Assembly (NCBI RefSeq): GCF_006717045.1
Contig: NZ_VFPH01000003.1
Span: forward strand, 1 to 64,000
DNA: 64,000 nt
Source: Pseudonocardia cypriaca
GTDB taxonomy: Bacteria > Actinomycetota > Actinomycetes > Mycobacteriales > Pseudonocardiaceae
Reading direction: 5' to 3'
Numbering within the stretch: the first letter of the stretch is position 1; each line of letters begins with the position of its first letter. The notes under the pieces were generated by a model. That model was not told the origin of the DNA, searched no databases, and saw only the letters and a list, made by a program, of their open reading frames with translations. Below, in pieces: positions 7,252-15,375 of the stretch. The translations under genes and the position numbers were made by a program.

Positions 7252-9229
7252 CACGGCGTTCGCCCCGGTCGTCACCGCACCGGTCCTGCTGGTCGGCTCC
7301 GGCCGCGTCCACGCGGCCATCGCATCGGCGCTCACCGGCCGCAGCCGGGCGGTGGGGGCCGACGAGGCCACCGACCCCGGAGCCGCCGCGGTGCTCGTCG
7401 CCGCGACCGACGCCGACGACCCGAAGGGCCTCCGCCGCCTGCAGCGCGTCGCGGCCGACCGCGGGATCCCGTTCCTCCCGGTCCGCGTGGAGCGCGACCG
7501 CGTGCTCGTCGGGCCGGCCGCGCACCCGGCCGAGCCGGGCTGCCCCACCTGCGCGATGCGCCGCCGCCGGGTCAACCGGGACGACGCACCGGCCCGCGCG
7601 GCCCTCATCCGCGAGCACGGTCCCGCACTCGCCGCGACACCGAGCGTCCTCGTGACGCCGGTCGTCGCGCGCGCCGTTGCCGGCGTCGTCGCCGACGAGG
7701 TCGAGCACCTCGCCAGTGGCCGGGACGCAGAGCGCACCGGCCACGCGCTGGTCAGCGTCTCGCTGCGGACCGCCGCGGTCCACCGGAACCCGGTCCTCCC
7801 CGACCCGCTGTGCCCGGACTGCGCCCGGCTGCCCGCCGACGGCCCCACCGCCGCGATCCTCGCGCCCCGTCCGCTCCCCAAGCCCGTGCCGTCTCGGATG
7901 CGGCTCACCGACCTCACCACGCGGGCCGCCGAGCTCCGCGAGCTGTACGTCGACGCGGAGACCGGGGTGATCGCGTCGATCGGGAACGACACCCGCGGCG
8001 GCATCCCCGTGGCCGTGGCCCGGCTCGAACCCGGCTCCGACGGCGACGACAGCAGGCACGGCTTCGGCCGGACCGACAGCTTCCTCGGAGCCGACACCAC
8101 GGCGCTCGCCGAGGCGCTGGAACGGCTCGCGATGTTCCGCCCCCGAGGCCGCCGGACGGCCGTGCGGGCCGCCTACGCGGACGTGGCCGACCGGGCGGTC
8201 GACCCGCGCACGCTCGGCCTGTACCCCGACGGCCGGTACGAGCGCCCCGGGTTCCCGTTCGCCCGGTTCGACCCGGCCGCCCCGCTGCGCTGGGTGTGGG
8301 GCTACTCGTTCGGCCGCTGCGAGCCGGTGCTCGTCCCCGAGAGCTACGTCTACCTCGGGGTGGCGACGCCCGACGAGCCTGCTCTCGCGTTCGAGTGCTC
8401 CAACGGGTACGCGCTGGGCAGCACCTTCGAGGAGGCCGTCCTGCACGGGTTGCTCGAGGTCGCCGAGCGCGACGCATTCCTCATGACCTGGTACGCGCGG
8501 CTCCCCGTGCCGCGCGTGGACCTGGACTCGGCAACGGACCGGCGCATCCCGCTGCTGGCCGAGCTGGTCCGCAGGCGGCTCGGCTACGAGGTCGTGGTCT
8601 TCGCGACCACCCTCGAACAGCGCATCCCCGCCTTCTGGACGATGGCGGTCGACCGCGTCGGCGGGCCCGGCCGGCCCGCCCTGATGTGCGCCGCGGCGGC
8701 GCACCCCGATCCGGAGCGCGCGCTGCGCTCCGCGCTGAACGAGGTCGGGCCCGGCATCGACGGCTTGCGGCGGCGCTACGAACCCGAGGCGGCGTCCCGC
8801 ATGCTGGCCGAGCCCGACCTCGTTCGCGTCATGGACGACCACGGGCTGCTGTACGGGCACCCGGAGGCGGCCGCGCGGCTGGGCTTCCTGCCCGTCGACG
8901 GCCCGCGCCGTGCGCTGTCGGAGATCGCGGGGGCAGGCGAGTGGCCGCACCACGACGACCTCGCCGACGACCTGGCCGGGCTCGTCGGGCGCTACCTCGG
9001 CTCCGGGCTCGACGTCGTCGCGGTCGACACGACCTCGCCCGAGCACCGGGCAGGCGGCCTCGCCTGCGCCAAGGTGATCGTCCCCGGCACGCTCCCGATG
9101 ACGTTCGGGCACCCGTTCCGGCGCACGCACGGCCTGCCGCGGCTCGCCACCGTGCCCCGCACGCTCGGGTTCCGCGACGACGACCTCCCGGAGGCCGCCA
9201 TCAACGCCGACCCCCACCCGTTCCCGTGA
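7244..9229 (+). CDS. YcaO-domain azoline cyclodehydratase (TbtG-like)
   Basis: This 661-residue protein activates backbone amides with ATP to cyclise Cys (or Ser/Thr) into azolines. Hallmarks are visible: GADTTALAEALERLAMF in the first ATP-binding stretch, and SNGYALGSTFEEAVLHGLLE followed by VAERDAF. The C-terminus ends PHPFP, the proline-rich tail used by TOMM YcaO enzymes in catalysis. The N-terminal ~190 residues form an E1-like segment with two Cys-x2-Cys pairs (CPTC, CPDC) that could bind zinc. GTG 7244 overlaps the preceding gene by 8 bases. The stop TGA 9227-9229 overlaps the GTG of the dehydrogenase gene, so the arm is translationally coupled. Confidence 0.93.
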   Translation: MTDTAFAPVVTAPVLLVGSGRVHAAIASALTGRSRAVGADEATDPGAAAVLVAATDADDPKGLRRLQRVAADRGIPFLPVRVERDRVLVGPAAHPAEPGCPTCAMRRRRVNRDDAPARAALIREHGPALAATPSVLVTPVVARAVAGVVADEVEHLASGRDAERTGHALVSVSLRTAAVHRNPVLPDPLCPDCARLPADGPTAAILAPRPLPKPVPSRMRLTDLTTRAAELRELYVDAETGVIASIGNDTRGGIPVAVARLEPGSDGDDSRHGFGRTDSFLGADTTALAEALERLAMFRPRGRRTAVRAAYADVADRAVDPRTLGLYPDGRYERPGFPFARFDPAAPLRWVWGYSFGRCEPVLVPESYVYLGVATPDEPALAFECSNGYALGSTFEEAVLHGLLEVAERDAFLMTWYARLPVPRVDLDSATDRRIPLLAELVRRRLGYEVVVFATTLEQRIPAFWTMAVDRVGGPGRPALMCAAAAHPDPERALRSALNEVGPGIDGLRRRYEPEAASRMLAEPDLVRVMDDHGLLYGHPEAAARLGFLPVDGPRRALSEIAGAGEWPHHDDLADDLAGLVGRYLGSGLDVVAVDTTSPEHRAGGLACAKVIVPGTLPMTFGHPFRRTHGLPRLATVPRTLGFRDDDLPEAAINADPHPFP

Positions 9230-10731
9230 CGGCCGGGCTGCGCGCCACGCGGGCCTACCTCGCCGCCCGCCCGGACGCCGATATCGACTGGGCGGCGGCA
9301 CCGCCCCGGTACAAGCGCTACCCGCCCGCAGGTCGCTCGGTACTGCCGTGGAACAGCGGGTCCGACCCGCTCGCCGGCCTGCTGCGCGACCTCATGGGCC
9401 TGCGCCCGCGGTGGAGCTACCCGGTGGCGCTCACGGGGACGGCCCGGCAGGAGCGCCCGCTGGTTGACGTCGGCCGGCCGGTGCCGTCGGGCGGCGGGCT
9501 CCACCCGGTCGAGCTCTACGTCTGCACGGGCCCCGGCTCCGGGCGCGCCGCCGGGCTCTACCACTACGACCCGGCCCACCACTGCCTCGACCTCGTGCGC
9601 CCGGGGGACCACCGGGCCGCGATGAGCGGCCTGCTCGACGCGCCCCCCGCCGTCCTGCCCGACCTGGTCGTGGCCTGCACGGCGGTGTTCTGGCGCAACG
9701 GCTTCAAGTACCGCGACTTCGCCTACAACCTCCAGTGCCAGGAGACCGGTGCGCTCGCCGCGCAGTTCCTCGCCATCGCAAAGGCGCTCGACCGGCGCGC
9801 GAGCGTGCACGTCATCTTCCGCGACCGCGAGGTGAACGCGCTGCTCGGCGTCGAACCTGCGGCCGAGGGCGCGCTCGCGCTCCTCACGCTCGGAACCGAC
9901 ACCGCCGCCCGGATCGAGGACCTGCCGACCGCAGCCGACCTCACGGCCACGCCCGCCGCGGCGCCGCTCGACGCGTCGCCGGCCGTGCCCACCACGCTGC
10001 CGCACCTCACCCGCCTGCACACCACGGCCGCCCGCCCCACGCGGGTCCGGGACCACGTGCCCCGCTACCCGGGAGCCGCCGCAGGTGGGCCGCGCGTCCC
10101 GCTCCCGGACGCACGGCCCGTCCGGCTCGCGGACGGCGTGGCCGGCCGGGCGTCGCCCCTCGCCGGGTACCGGCGCGATCCGGTGGACGCCGACGCGCTC
10201 GCCGCCGTGCTCGCCCACGCGGCGCGCGGGTACCGGGGAGATCTGCCCGGGGCGTACGCGGCGCCCGTGGCCGTCGACCCGCACGTCGTCGTCGACCGGG
10301 TCCGCGGCCTCGCACCGGGGGCCTACCGCTACGACGCGGACCGGAACTCGCTCGTCCAGGTCGGCGACGCGTCGGCGATCGCGCTGGTGCGCAACGGCCC
10401 GGTGCACGAGAACACCGGGCTGGGCCTGGCCACGGCCGCAGCCGTCGTCGTCCCGGTCGGCGACCCGCTGGACGCGGACCGGGGTCTCGGCGACCGCTGG
10501 TACCGGGTGCTGCAGATCGAGACGGGCCTCGTCGTGCACCGCGCCGCCCTCGCCGCCGCAGCCTGCGACCTCGGCGCCCGCATCCACTCCGACGGCGCCA
10601 ACCGCGCGACCGACGCCGCAATCGGACTCACCGACCGCCCCGAACGGAGCCTGTCGTTCCTCCTGCTCGGCCACGAGCGGCGCGGACCGCGGTTGCCCGC
10701 TCCACCCCCGCAGCGGAGGGAACTGCCATGA
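9226..10731 (+). CDS. SagB-type azoline dehydrogenase, two nitroreductase-like halves
   Basis: This 501-residue protein would be the FMN-dependent dehydrogenase that oxidises azolines to thiazoles. The first half (about residues 1-235) has PSGGGLHPVELYV, GLYHYDPAHHCLDLVR and a central FKYRDFAYNLQCQETGALA, the SagB/ThcOx pattern. The second half (about 290-495) repeats a nitroreductase-like fold (GAYRYDADRNSLVQVG and WYRVLQIETGLVVHRAALA). GTG 9226 sits inside the YcaO stop, and its own TGA overlaps the ATG of the P450. The second half might be degenerate and structural; which half binds FMN cannot be told from sequence alone. Confidence 0.88.
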   Translation: MTAGLRATRAYLAARPDADIDWAAAPPRYKRYPPAGRSVLPWNSGSDPLAGLLRDLMGLRPRWSYPVALTGTARQERPLVDVGRPVPSGGGLHPVELYVCTGPGSGRAAGLYHYDPAHHCLDLVRPGDHRAAMSGLLDAPPAVLPDLVVACTAVFWRNGFKYRDFAYNLQCQETGALAAQFLAIAKALDRRASVHVIFRDREVNALLGVEPAAEGALALLTLGTDTAARIEDLPTAADLTATPAAAPLDASPAVPTTLPHLTRLHTTAARPTRVRDHVPRYPGAAAGGPRVPLPDARPVRLADGVAGRASPLAGYRRDPVDADALAAVLAHAARGYRGDLPGAYAAPVAVDPHVVVDRVRGLAPGAYRYDADRNSLVQVGDASAIALVRNGPVHENTGLGLATAAAVVVPVGDPLDADRGLGDRWYRVLQIETGLVVHRAALAAAACDLGARIHSDGANRATDAAIGLTDRPERSLSFLLLGHERRGPRLPAPPPQRRELP

Positions 10732-12002
10732 CCGTCCCGATGACCCTCGACCTGCCCGGCGCGCAGGAGATGTCCGCGGGCGACGCTCACGCGTTCGCCT
10801 CGGATCCCCCGGCGTACCTGCGGCGCCTGCAGGACCTCCACGGAGACGTCTTCCGCAACGGACCGGGGCAGGTGTACGTCGGACGCCCCGAGCTCGTGCA
10901 GCTGCTGCTGGCTCGCACCAACCGCGACACCTCCGCCGAGATGGACGTCCTCGGTGACATGCGGGCGCCCACCCGCAACCAGGTCGAGGGTTGGATGCGG
11001 GCCCGGCGGCTCGCCTCGACCGCGTTCCGGGAGCCCGCGGTGACCGCGCACCTCGGCGCGGTCGACCGCGCGGTGCGGGCGCAGCTGCGTGCCGCGTCGT
11101 CGGGCACCCCGTTCGACCCGATGGACGTGGCGCCGGAGGTGTTCGTCCACGCGGCACTGCCGTTCTGCATGCCCGGCACCGACCCGGCCGTCGCCCCCGC
11201 CGCCGTCGACGCCGCCCGGACCTTCCTCGACGTCATCGAGAACGGCATGGGCGCTCCCCCGGCGCAGCAGCGGGAACGGCAGGAGGCGGCTCGCTCGGCC
11301 AAGCAGGCGTTGCGGGACGCCACCGACGCGGTCTCCGCCCAGGACGCGCCGCTCGTTCCGGGATGCCCGCACACGGTCGTCCACGCCACGCAGGAGCTGC
11401 AGCCAGGGGTGCGCAGCCACGTGCTGACCACCGTCCTGTCCGCCGCCTCCGTCGTGCCGGGAGCGGCGCTGGCCTGGCTGTTCCACGAGCTCACCCGCCG
11501 TCCCACCGAGACGGCCCGCATCCGGGACGAGGCCCGGTCGCTCCCCGACGACCTCGACGGGTGCGCCCTCGCCGAGGTCCTGCCGTACGCACAGGGGTTC
11601 GCCAAGGAGGTGCTCCGGTTCCACCCGCCCACCTGGATGACGGGACGGGCCACCGGCGACCCGGTCGACCTCGGCACGCACCGGCTCCCGCCGCGTCAGT
11701 TCGTCTCGTTCAGCCCGTACCTGCTGCACCGCGACGCCCGCTGGTGGGACGAGCCGGAGCGGTTCCTGCCGGAACGCTGGCTCGGCTCGCATCCGCCCCA
11801 CGCGCCGCACGCCTACCTGCCGTTCGGCTCCGGAACCCGCGTCTGCATCGCCACGCACCTCGGCGTCGCGGTCCTCGCCGTCGCGGCGGCCCGCCTCGCG
11901 TCGGACCACGTGGTGGAGGCCGCGGGACCGCTTCCGGTGACCTCCCGTTTCGGCGTGCCGATGCGTCCGGAGAACCTGCGGATCGTGCTGCGCGACGCGT
12001 AA
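10728..12002 (+). CDS. Cytochrome P450 in the thiopeptide cluster (non-canonical I-helix)
   Basis: This 424-residue P450 has the heme-ligand loop FGSGTRVCIA near residue 365-375 and the ExxR helix as EVLRFHPP. No ferredoxin gene is adjacent. The I-helix segment that normally reads (A/G)Gx(D/E)T appears as LSAASVVPGAALAWLFHEL, with no acid-alcohol pair and with a Pro. Oxygen activation may therefore be unusual, or the chemistry may not be a standard hydroxylation. It is the last gene of the coupled plus-strand arm (ATGA overlap), so it most likely tailors the thiopeptide. Known thiopeptide P450s hydroxylate or epoxidise side chains; the position acted on here is unknown. Confidence 0.9.
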   Translation: MTVPMTLDLPGAQEMSAGDAHAFASDPPAYLRRLQDLHGDVFRNGPGQVYVGRPELVQLLLARTNRDTSAEMDVLGDMRAPTRNQVEGWMRARRLASTAFREPAVTAHLGAVDRAVRAQLRAASSGTPFDPMDVAPEVFVHAALPFCMPGTDPAVAPAAVDAARTFLDVIENGMGAPPAQQRERQEAARSAKQALRDATDAVSAQDAPLVPGCPHTVVHATQELQPGVRSHVLTTVLSAASVVPGAALAWLFHELTRRPTETARIRDEARSLPDDLDGCALAEVLPYAQGFAKEVLRFHPPTWMTGRATGDPVDLGTHRLPPRQFVSFSPYLLHRDARWWDEPERFLPERWLGSHPPHAPHAYLPFGSGTRVCIATHLGVAVLAVAAARLASDHVVEAAGPLPVTSRFGVPMRPENLRIVLRDA

Positions 12003-12042
12003 CCGCGCTGACGCCGTCCGCCGCAGCGGGGATCATCGACGG

Positions 12043-12552
12043 GTGTCCGACGACAACCGCCCACGGCCGCCCGCCACCGCCGACGAACGCACCATGTTCG
12101 CCGGCTGGCTCGACTTCCACCGCGCCACCCTCGAGCTGAAGTGCGCCGGCCTCACCCCGGCCCAGCTCGCCACCCGAGCCGTGGAGCCCTCGACGCTGTC
12201 GCTGCTGGGTCTGGTGCGGCACATGGCAGACGTCGAACGCGGCTGGTTCCGCCGCCGCCTCGCCGGCGAGGACGCGCCGCCGCTGTACTACTCCGACGAC
12301 GACCCCGACGGCGACTTCGACAACCTCGACCCGACCACGGTCGACGAGGCGTTCGCCACCTGGCGCGCCGAGTGCGACCGCGCCCGGGAGATCGCCGCGG
12401 CACTCCCGTCCCTCGACGTGATGGTCACCGACCGAGCGGGCAGGAAGCTGTCGGCGCGCTGGGTGCTGCACCACATGGTGGAGGAGTACGCCCGCCACAA
12501 CGGCCACGCCGACCTCCTGCGAGAGCGGATCGACGGCACCACCGGTGAATGA
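12043..12552 (+). CDS. DinB-family protein (DUF664)
   Basis: This 169-residue protein has the four-helix DinB/YfiT pattern of actinobacterial DUF664 proteins: MFAGWLDFHRATLELKCAGL, LGLVRHMADVERGWFRRRL and a C-terminal LHHMVEEYARHNGHADLL. His in RHMADVE, with HHMVEEYARH, would supply the metal ligands typical of the fold. These proteins are often mycothiol- or metal-dependent transferases or have no known substrate. GTG 12043 lies 41 bp after the P450, with a poor ribosome-binding site. It is more likely ordinary chromosome than part of the thiopeptide cluster, and an immunity role cannot be excluded. Confidence 0.85.
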   Translation: MSDDNRPRPPATADERTMFAGWLDFHRATLELKCAGLTPAQLATRAVEPSTLSLLGLVRHMADVERGWFRRRLAGEDAPPLYYSDDDPDGDFDNLDPTTVDEAFATWRAECDRAREIAAALPSLDVMVTDRAGRKLSARWVLHHMVEEYARHNGHADLLRERIDGTTGE

Positions 12553-12566
12553 GGCAGGCTTGCCCC

Positions 12567-13343
12567 GTGGACGCCGATCTCCAGCTCGCCCTGCACCTCG
12601 CCGACGCGGCCGACGCGATCAGCCTCGCGCGGTTCCGGGCGAGCGACCTGCGGGTCACGCGCAAGCCGGACCGCACCCCCGTGACCGACGCCGACACCGC
12701 CGTCGAGGACGCGCTGCGCCGCACGATCGGCGCGGAGCGCCCCGGTGACGCGGTGCTCGGCGAGGAGCGCGGCGGCGCCGTCACCGACGCCGAGCGCGGC
12801 TGGGTGCTCGACCCGATCGACGGCACGAAGAACTTCTCCCGCGGCGTCCCGGTGTGGGCGACCCTGATCGCGCTCACCGTGCAGGGCGAGCCGGTGGTCG
12901 GGGTGGCCAGCGCCCCAGCGCTGGGCAGGCGGTGGTGGGCCGCGCGCGGCGAGGGCGCCTGGACCTCCGACCCCACCGGCACCCGGCGGATCACCGTCTC
13001 CGGGGTGGCCGAGCTGGCCGACGCCTACCTCTCCACCACCGACATCAAGACGTTCACCGAGCTCGGCCGCCGCGACGACTACCTGCGGCTCGTCGACTCG
13101 TGCTGGGAGACGCGCGCCTTCGGCGACTTCTGGATGTACTGCCTCGTGGCCGAGGGCGTGATCGACGTCGCGGTGGACGGCGCGGCGAACCCGTGGGACC
13201 TCGCCGCCCTCGTCCCGATCCTCACCGAGGCCGGCGGCACGCTCACCGACCTGTCCGGCGCCGAGACGTTCACGGGCGGCGACGGACTCGCGTCGAACGG
13301 GGCCGTTCACAAGGCCGCACTGTCGATCGTGGGCCGCCCCTGA
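12567..13343 (+). CDS. hisN: Histidinol-phosphatase, inositol monophosphatase fold
   Basis: This 258-residue protein closely follows the actinobacterial HisN pattern: DLQLALHLADAADAISLARF, KPDRTPVTDADTAVED, a metal-binding LGEER, then VLDPIDGTKNF, and a C-terminal PWDLAALVPILTEAGG. It would dephosphorylate histidinol phosphate in histidine biosynthesis, using Mg2+ bound by the Glu and Asp residues of those motifs. GTG 12567 was chosen because GAGGCAGG precedes it by 8 bases and the protein then starts like its homologues. An in-frame ATG at 12549, overlapping the previous stop, would add MRQACP. A strong hairpin follows the stop. Confidence 0.92.
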   Translation: MDADLQLALHLADAADAISLARFRASDLRVTRKPDRTPVTDADTAVEDALRRTIGAERPGDAVLGEERGGAVTDAERGWVLDPIDGTKNFSRGVPVWATLIALTVQGEPVVGVASAPALGRRWWAARGEGAWTSDPTGTRRITVSGVAELADAYLSTTDIKTFTELGRRDDYLRLVDSCWETRAFGDFWMYCLVAEGVIDVAVDGAANPWDLAALVPILTEAGGTLTDLSGAETFTGGDGLASNGAVHKAALSIVGRP

Positions 13344-13348
13344 GCCAG

Positions 13349-13420
13349 CACTTCACAGACCGAGCACGGACTTCGCACAGGGCGGGCCCTGTGTGAAGTC
13401 CGTGCGGGGTGTGTGAAGTG
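13349..13420. terminator. Nested bidirectional terminator hairpin
   Basis: This lies between the convergent hisN and LLM oxidoreductase genes. An inner stem of about 20 bp (13364-13405, left arm GCACGGACTTCGCACAGGGC) closes on a tiny loop with one G-T type mismatch. An outer pair CACTTCACA (13349-13357) / TGTGAAGTG (13412-13420) can extend it. There is no U-tract, as is usual in high-GC actinobacteria. The symmetry would serve both strands. Confidence 0.8.
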
Positions 13421-13423
13421 GCG

Positions 13424-14593
13424 TCAACCGCGGTCGGCGACCTCCTTCTCGTACTTCTCCGTCATGTGCGCGACCGCCGCCATCTGCTGCTCCGCGTGGC
13501 CGGACCGGCTCGCGCTGGCTCGGGCCTTGGCGTCGAGCGTGGCCTGCGCCTGGCCCTGGAACCGCGGCAGGACGTGCTGGGCGATCAGCTCGTACGAGCG
13601 CCGGGTCGCCTGCGGGTTCGCCCACTCGTGGGCGAGCAGCAACATGGCGCCGAACCCACCGGACTGGTCGACGAGCCGCTGCACCTGCGCGGCCGCGTCG
13701 TCCGCCGTGCCGATGGCGCCGATCCCGGCCGCGTTGACGAAATCGATCATCTCCCGGACGTCGCCGCCCTCCACCGCCATCTGCGGGAACGCGGCGACCT
13801 TCTGGAAGTACCGGAACCACTGCTCTATGCCGTGCTCGACGTCCCGGTAGGCCTGCTCCCGCGTCTCGGCCACGTGCATCAGCCCGACCAGCCGCCACGC
13901 GGCCCGGTCGACGCTGGTGCCGAACGCCGCCGCCCGCTCCTCCATGACGTTCCAGTGGTGGGCGAGGGCGTCGAAGCCCTCCTTGGTGAGCGTGGCCCCG
14001 ATCGAGAGCAGCCCGACGCCGTGCCGACCGGCCAACCGCGGCCCGGTGGGCGAGGCCACCGCGGCGACGGCGACGTCGAAGAGCGGGTCGGAGTAAGGCC
14101 GCAGGTGCAGCCGGGCGTCGACCAGCTGGTGCGTGCGCGTGGTGGCGGTGACCGGCTCGTCGCCGCGCAGGAGCCGCATGACGATGTCGAGGTTCTGGTC
14201 GAGCAGCTCGCGGGTGTCGGTGGGGTTCAGGCCGATCATGGCCGAGTCGGTGGGCAGGGAGCCGGGGCCGACGCCGAGCATCACGCGACCGCGCGTGAGG
14301 TGGTCGAGCAGCACGATCCGTTCCGCCACCCACAGCGGGTTGTGGTAGCTCAGCGAGACCACGCCCGTGCCGAGCCGGATCCGCTTCGTGCGCTCCGCCG
14401 CCGCGGCGATGAAGATCTCGGGCGAGGCGATGATCTCCGAACCCGCGGAGTGGTGCTCACCGATCCACGCCTCGTCGTACCCCAGGTCGTCGAGGTGCTG
14501 GACGAGTTGCAGGTCGCGCTGCAGTGCCGCGGTCGGGTTCTCGCCCGCGGGGTGGAAGGGGGCCAGGAAGATGCCGAATCTCAGTCGGGTCAC
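13424..14593 (-). CDS. LLM-class flavin/F420-dependent oxidoreductase
   Basis: This 389-residue luciferase-like monooxygenase starts LRFGIFLAPFHPAGENPT. It continues with DEAWIGEHHSAGSEIIASPE, IRLGTGVVSLSYHNPL and RVMLGVGPGSLP, the TIM-barrel motifs of the limonene monooxygenase-like branch. Such enzymes use reduced FMN or F420H2; the substrate cannot be inferred. GTG 14593 gives a start (VTRLRFGIFL) matching the family; an upstream in-frame start would add about 21 residues of low-complexity sequence. It is transcribed toward the terminator at 13349-13420. Confidence 0.88.
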   Translation of the reverse strand: MTRLRFGIFLAPFHPAGENPTAALQRDLQLVQHLDDLGYDEAWIGEHHSAGSEIIASPEIFIAAAAERTKRIRLGTGVVSLSYHNPLWVAERIVLLDHLTRGRVMLGVGPGSLPTDSAMIGLNPTDTRELLDQNLDIVMRLLRGDEPVTATTRTHQLVDARLHLRPYSDPLFDVAVAAVASPTGPRLAGRHGVGLLSIGATLTKEGFDALAHHWNVMEERAAAFGTSVDRAAWRLVGLMHVAETREQAYRDVEHGIEQWFRYFQKVAAFPQMAVEGGDVREMIDFVNAAGIGAIGTADDAAAQVQRLVDQSGGFGAMLLLAHEWANPQATRRSYELIAQHVLPRFQGQAQATLDAKARASASRSGHAEQQMAAVAHMTEKYEKEVADRG

Positions 14594-14652
14594 GAGCCGC
14601 TCCGGTCGTCGTCGACGGGGAGCTTCGACCGTGTCACGATCCGCCCGCGAGG

Positions 14653-15231
14653 TCACCCCTCCGATCGGTGGGGCCTCCGCTCGATGAGCGCGCCGATGTC
14701 GATCCGCATCTCGAACGGCTCCACCACGATGAGCTCACCGGTCGCTGTCTGGCTCTCCACGTAGCCGTCATCCGGGGCGCCCAGCCCGTAGACCGTGATC
14801 GATGGCGCGGGCGGGTCGAGGTCGACGACCCAGTAGTGCCCGATACCGGCGTCGGCGTACTCGAACGGCTTCATGTGGGTGTCGATCTTGCGGGACCCGG
14901 GTGAGATGATCTCGACGGCTAGCAGAACCTCGCTCGCCGGCACATGCTTGTCCGGCCCCTCCGTCGGAACCATCACGAGGTCTGGCGCGCGGACAGTCGC
15001 CGGCCCCTCGGCCTGCACGACGACCTCGAAGTCAGGAAGGACTTCCCAGTCCGGGGGAAGTTGTCGTTCCATTTGCGAGGCAAGGCGCACGAACGCCCGC
15101 TGATGCTTTCTTGCCGGTTTCGGCGACACGACGAGCACGCCCTCCTGCAGCTCGTAGTGCGCCGAGTTGTCCTCGGGCAGGGCGTCCCACTCGTCGAGAG
15201 TCATCAGCTCCCGGGGGATCGGCAGCGCCAC
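14653..15231 (-). CDS. Uma2-family (DUF820) PD-(D/E)XK-like protein
   Basis: This 192-residue protein has the Uma2/DUF820 pattern: MTLDEWDALPEDNSAHYELQ near the N-terminus, then APDLVMVPTEG and LLAVEIISPGSRKIDTHMK, and YWVVDLDPP. Asp in PDLVMV, Glu in AVEIISP and the downstream Lys (SRKIDTHMK) match a restriction endonuclease-like active site. The biological role of this family is unknown, though copies are abundant in actinobacteria and cyanobacteria. ATG 15231 has an AAGGAGG on the minus strand just upstream. No toxin-antitoxin partner is adjacent. Confidence 0.88.
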   Translation of the reverse strand: MALPIPRELMTLDEWDALPEDNSAHYELQEGVLVVSPKPARKHQRAFVRLASQMERQLPPDWEVLPDFEVVVQAEGPATVRAPDLVMVPTEGPDKHVPASEVLLAVEIISPGSRKIDTHMKPFEYADAGIGHYWVVDLDPPAPSITVYGLGAPDDGYVESQTATGELIVVEPFEMRIDIGALIERRPHRSEG

Positions 15232-15375
15232 CGCGCACCTCCTTGAAAGGTGGGTTCATTGTGTCGCACACCACCGACAGGACTAACCGCTCGCGCCGCG
15301 CCAACCGCTGCTAGCGGCACCTCACGGCGGTCCCACGACCCCTCTTCGTGCGTGATCCGCCGTAGGGCCGCGGCG

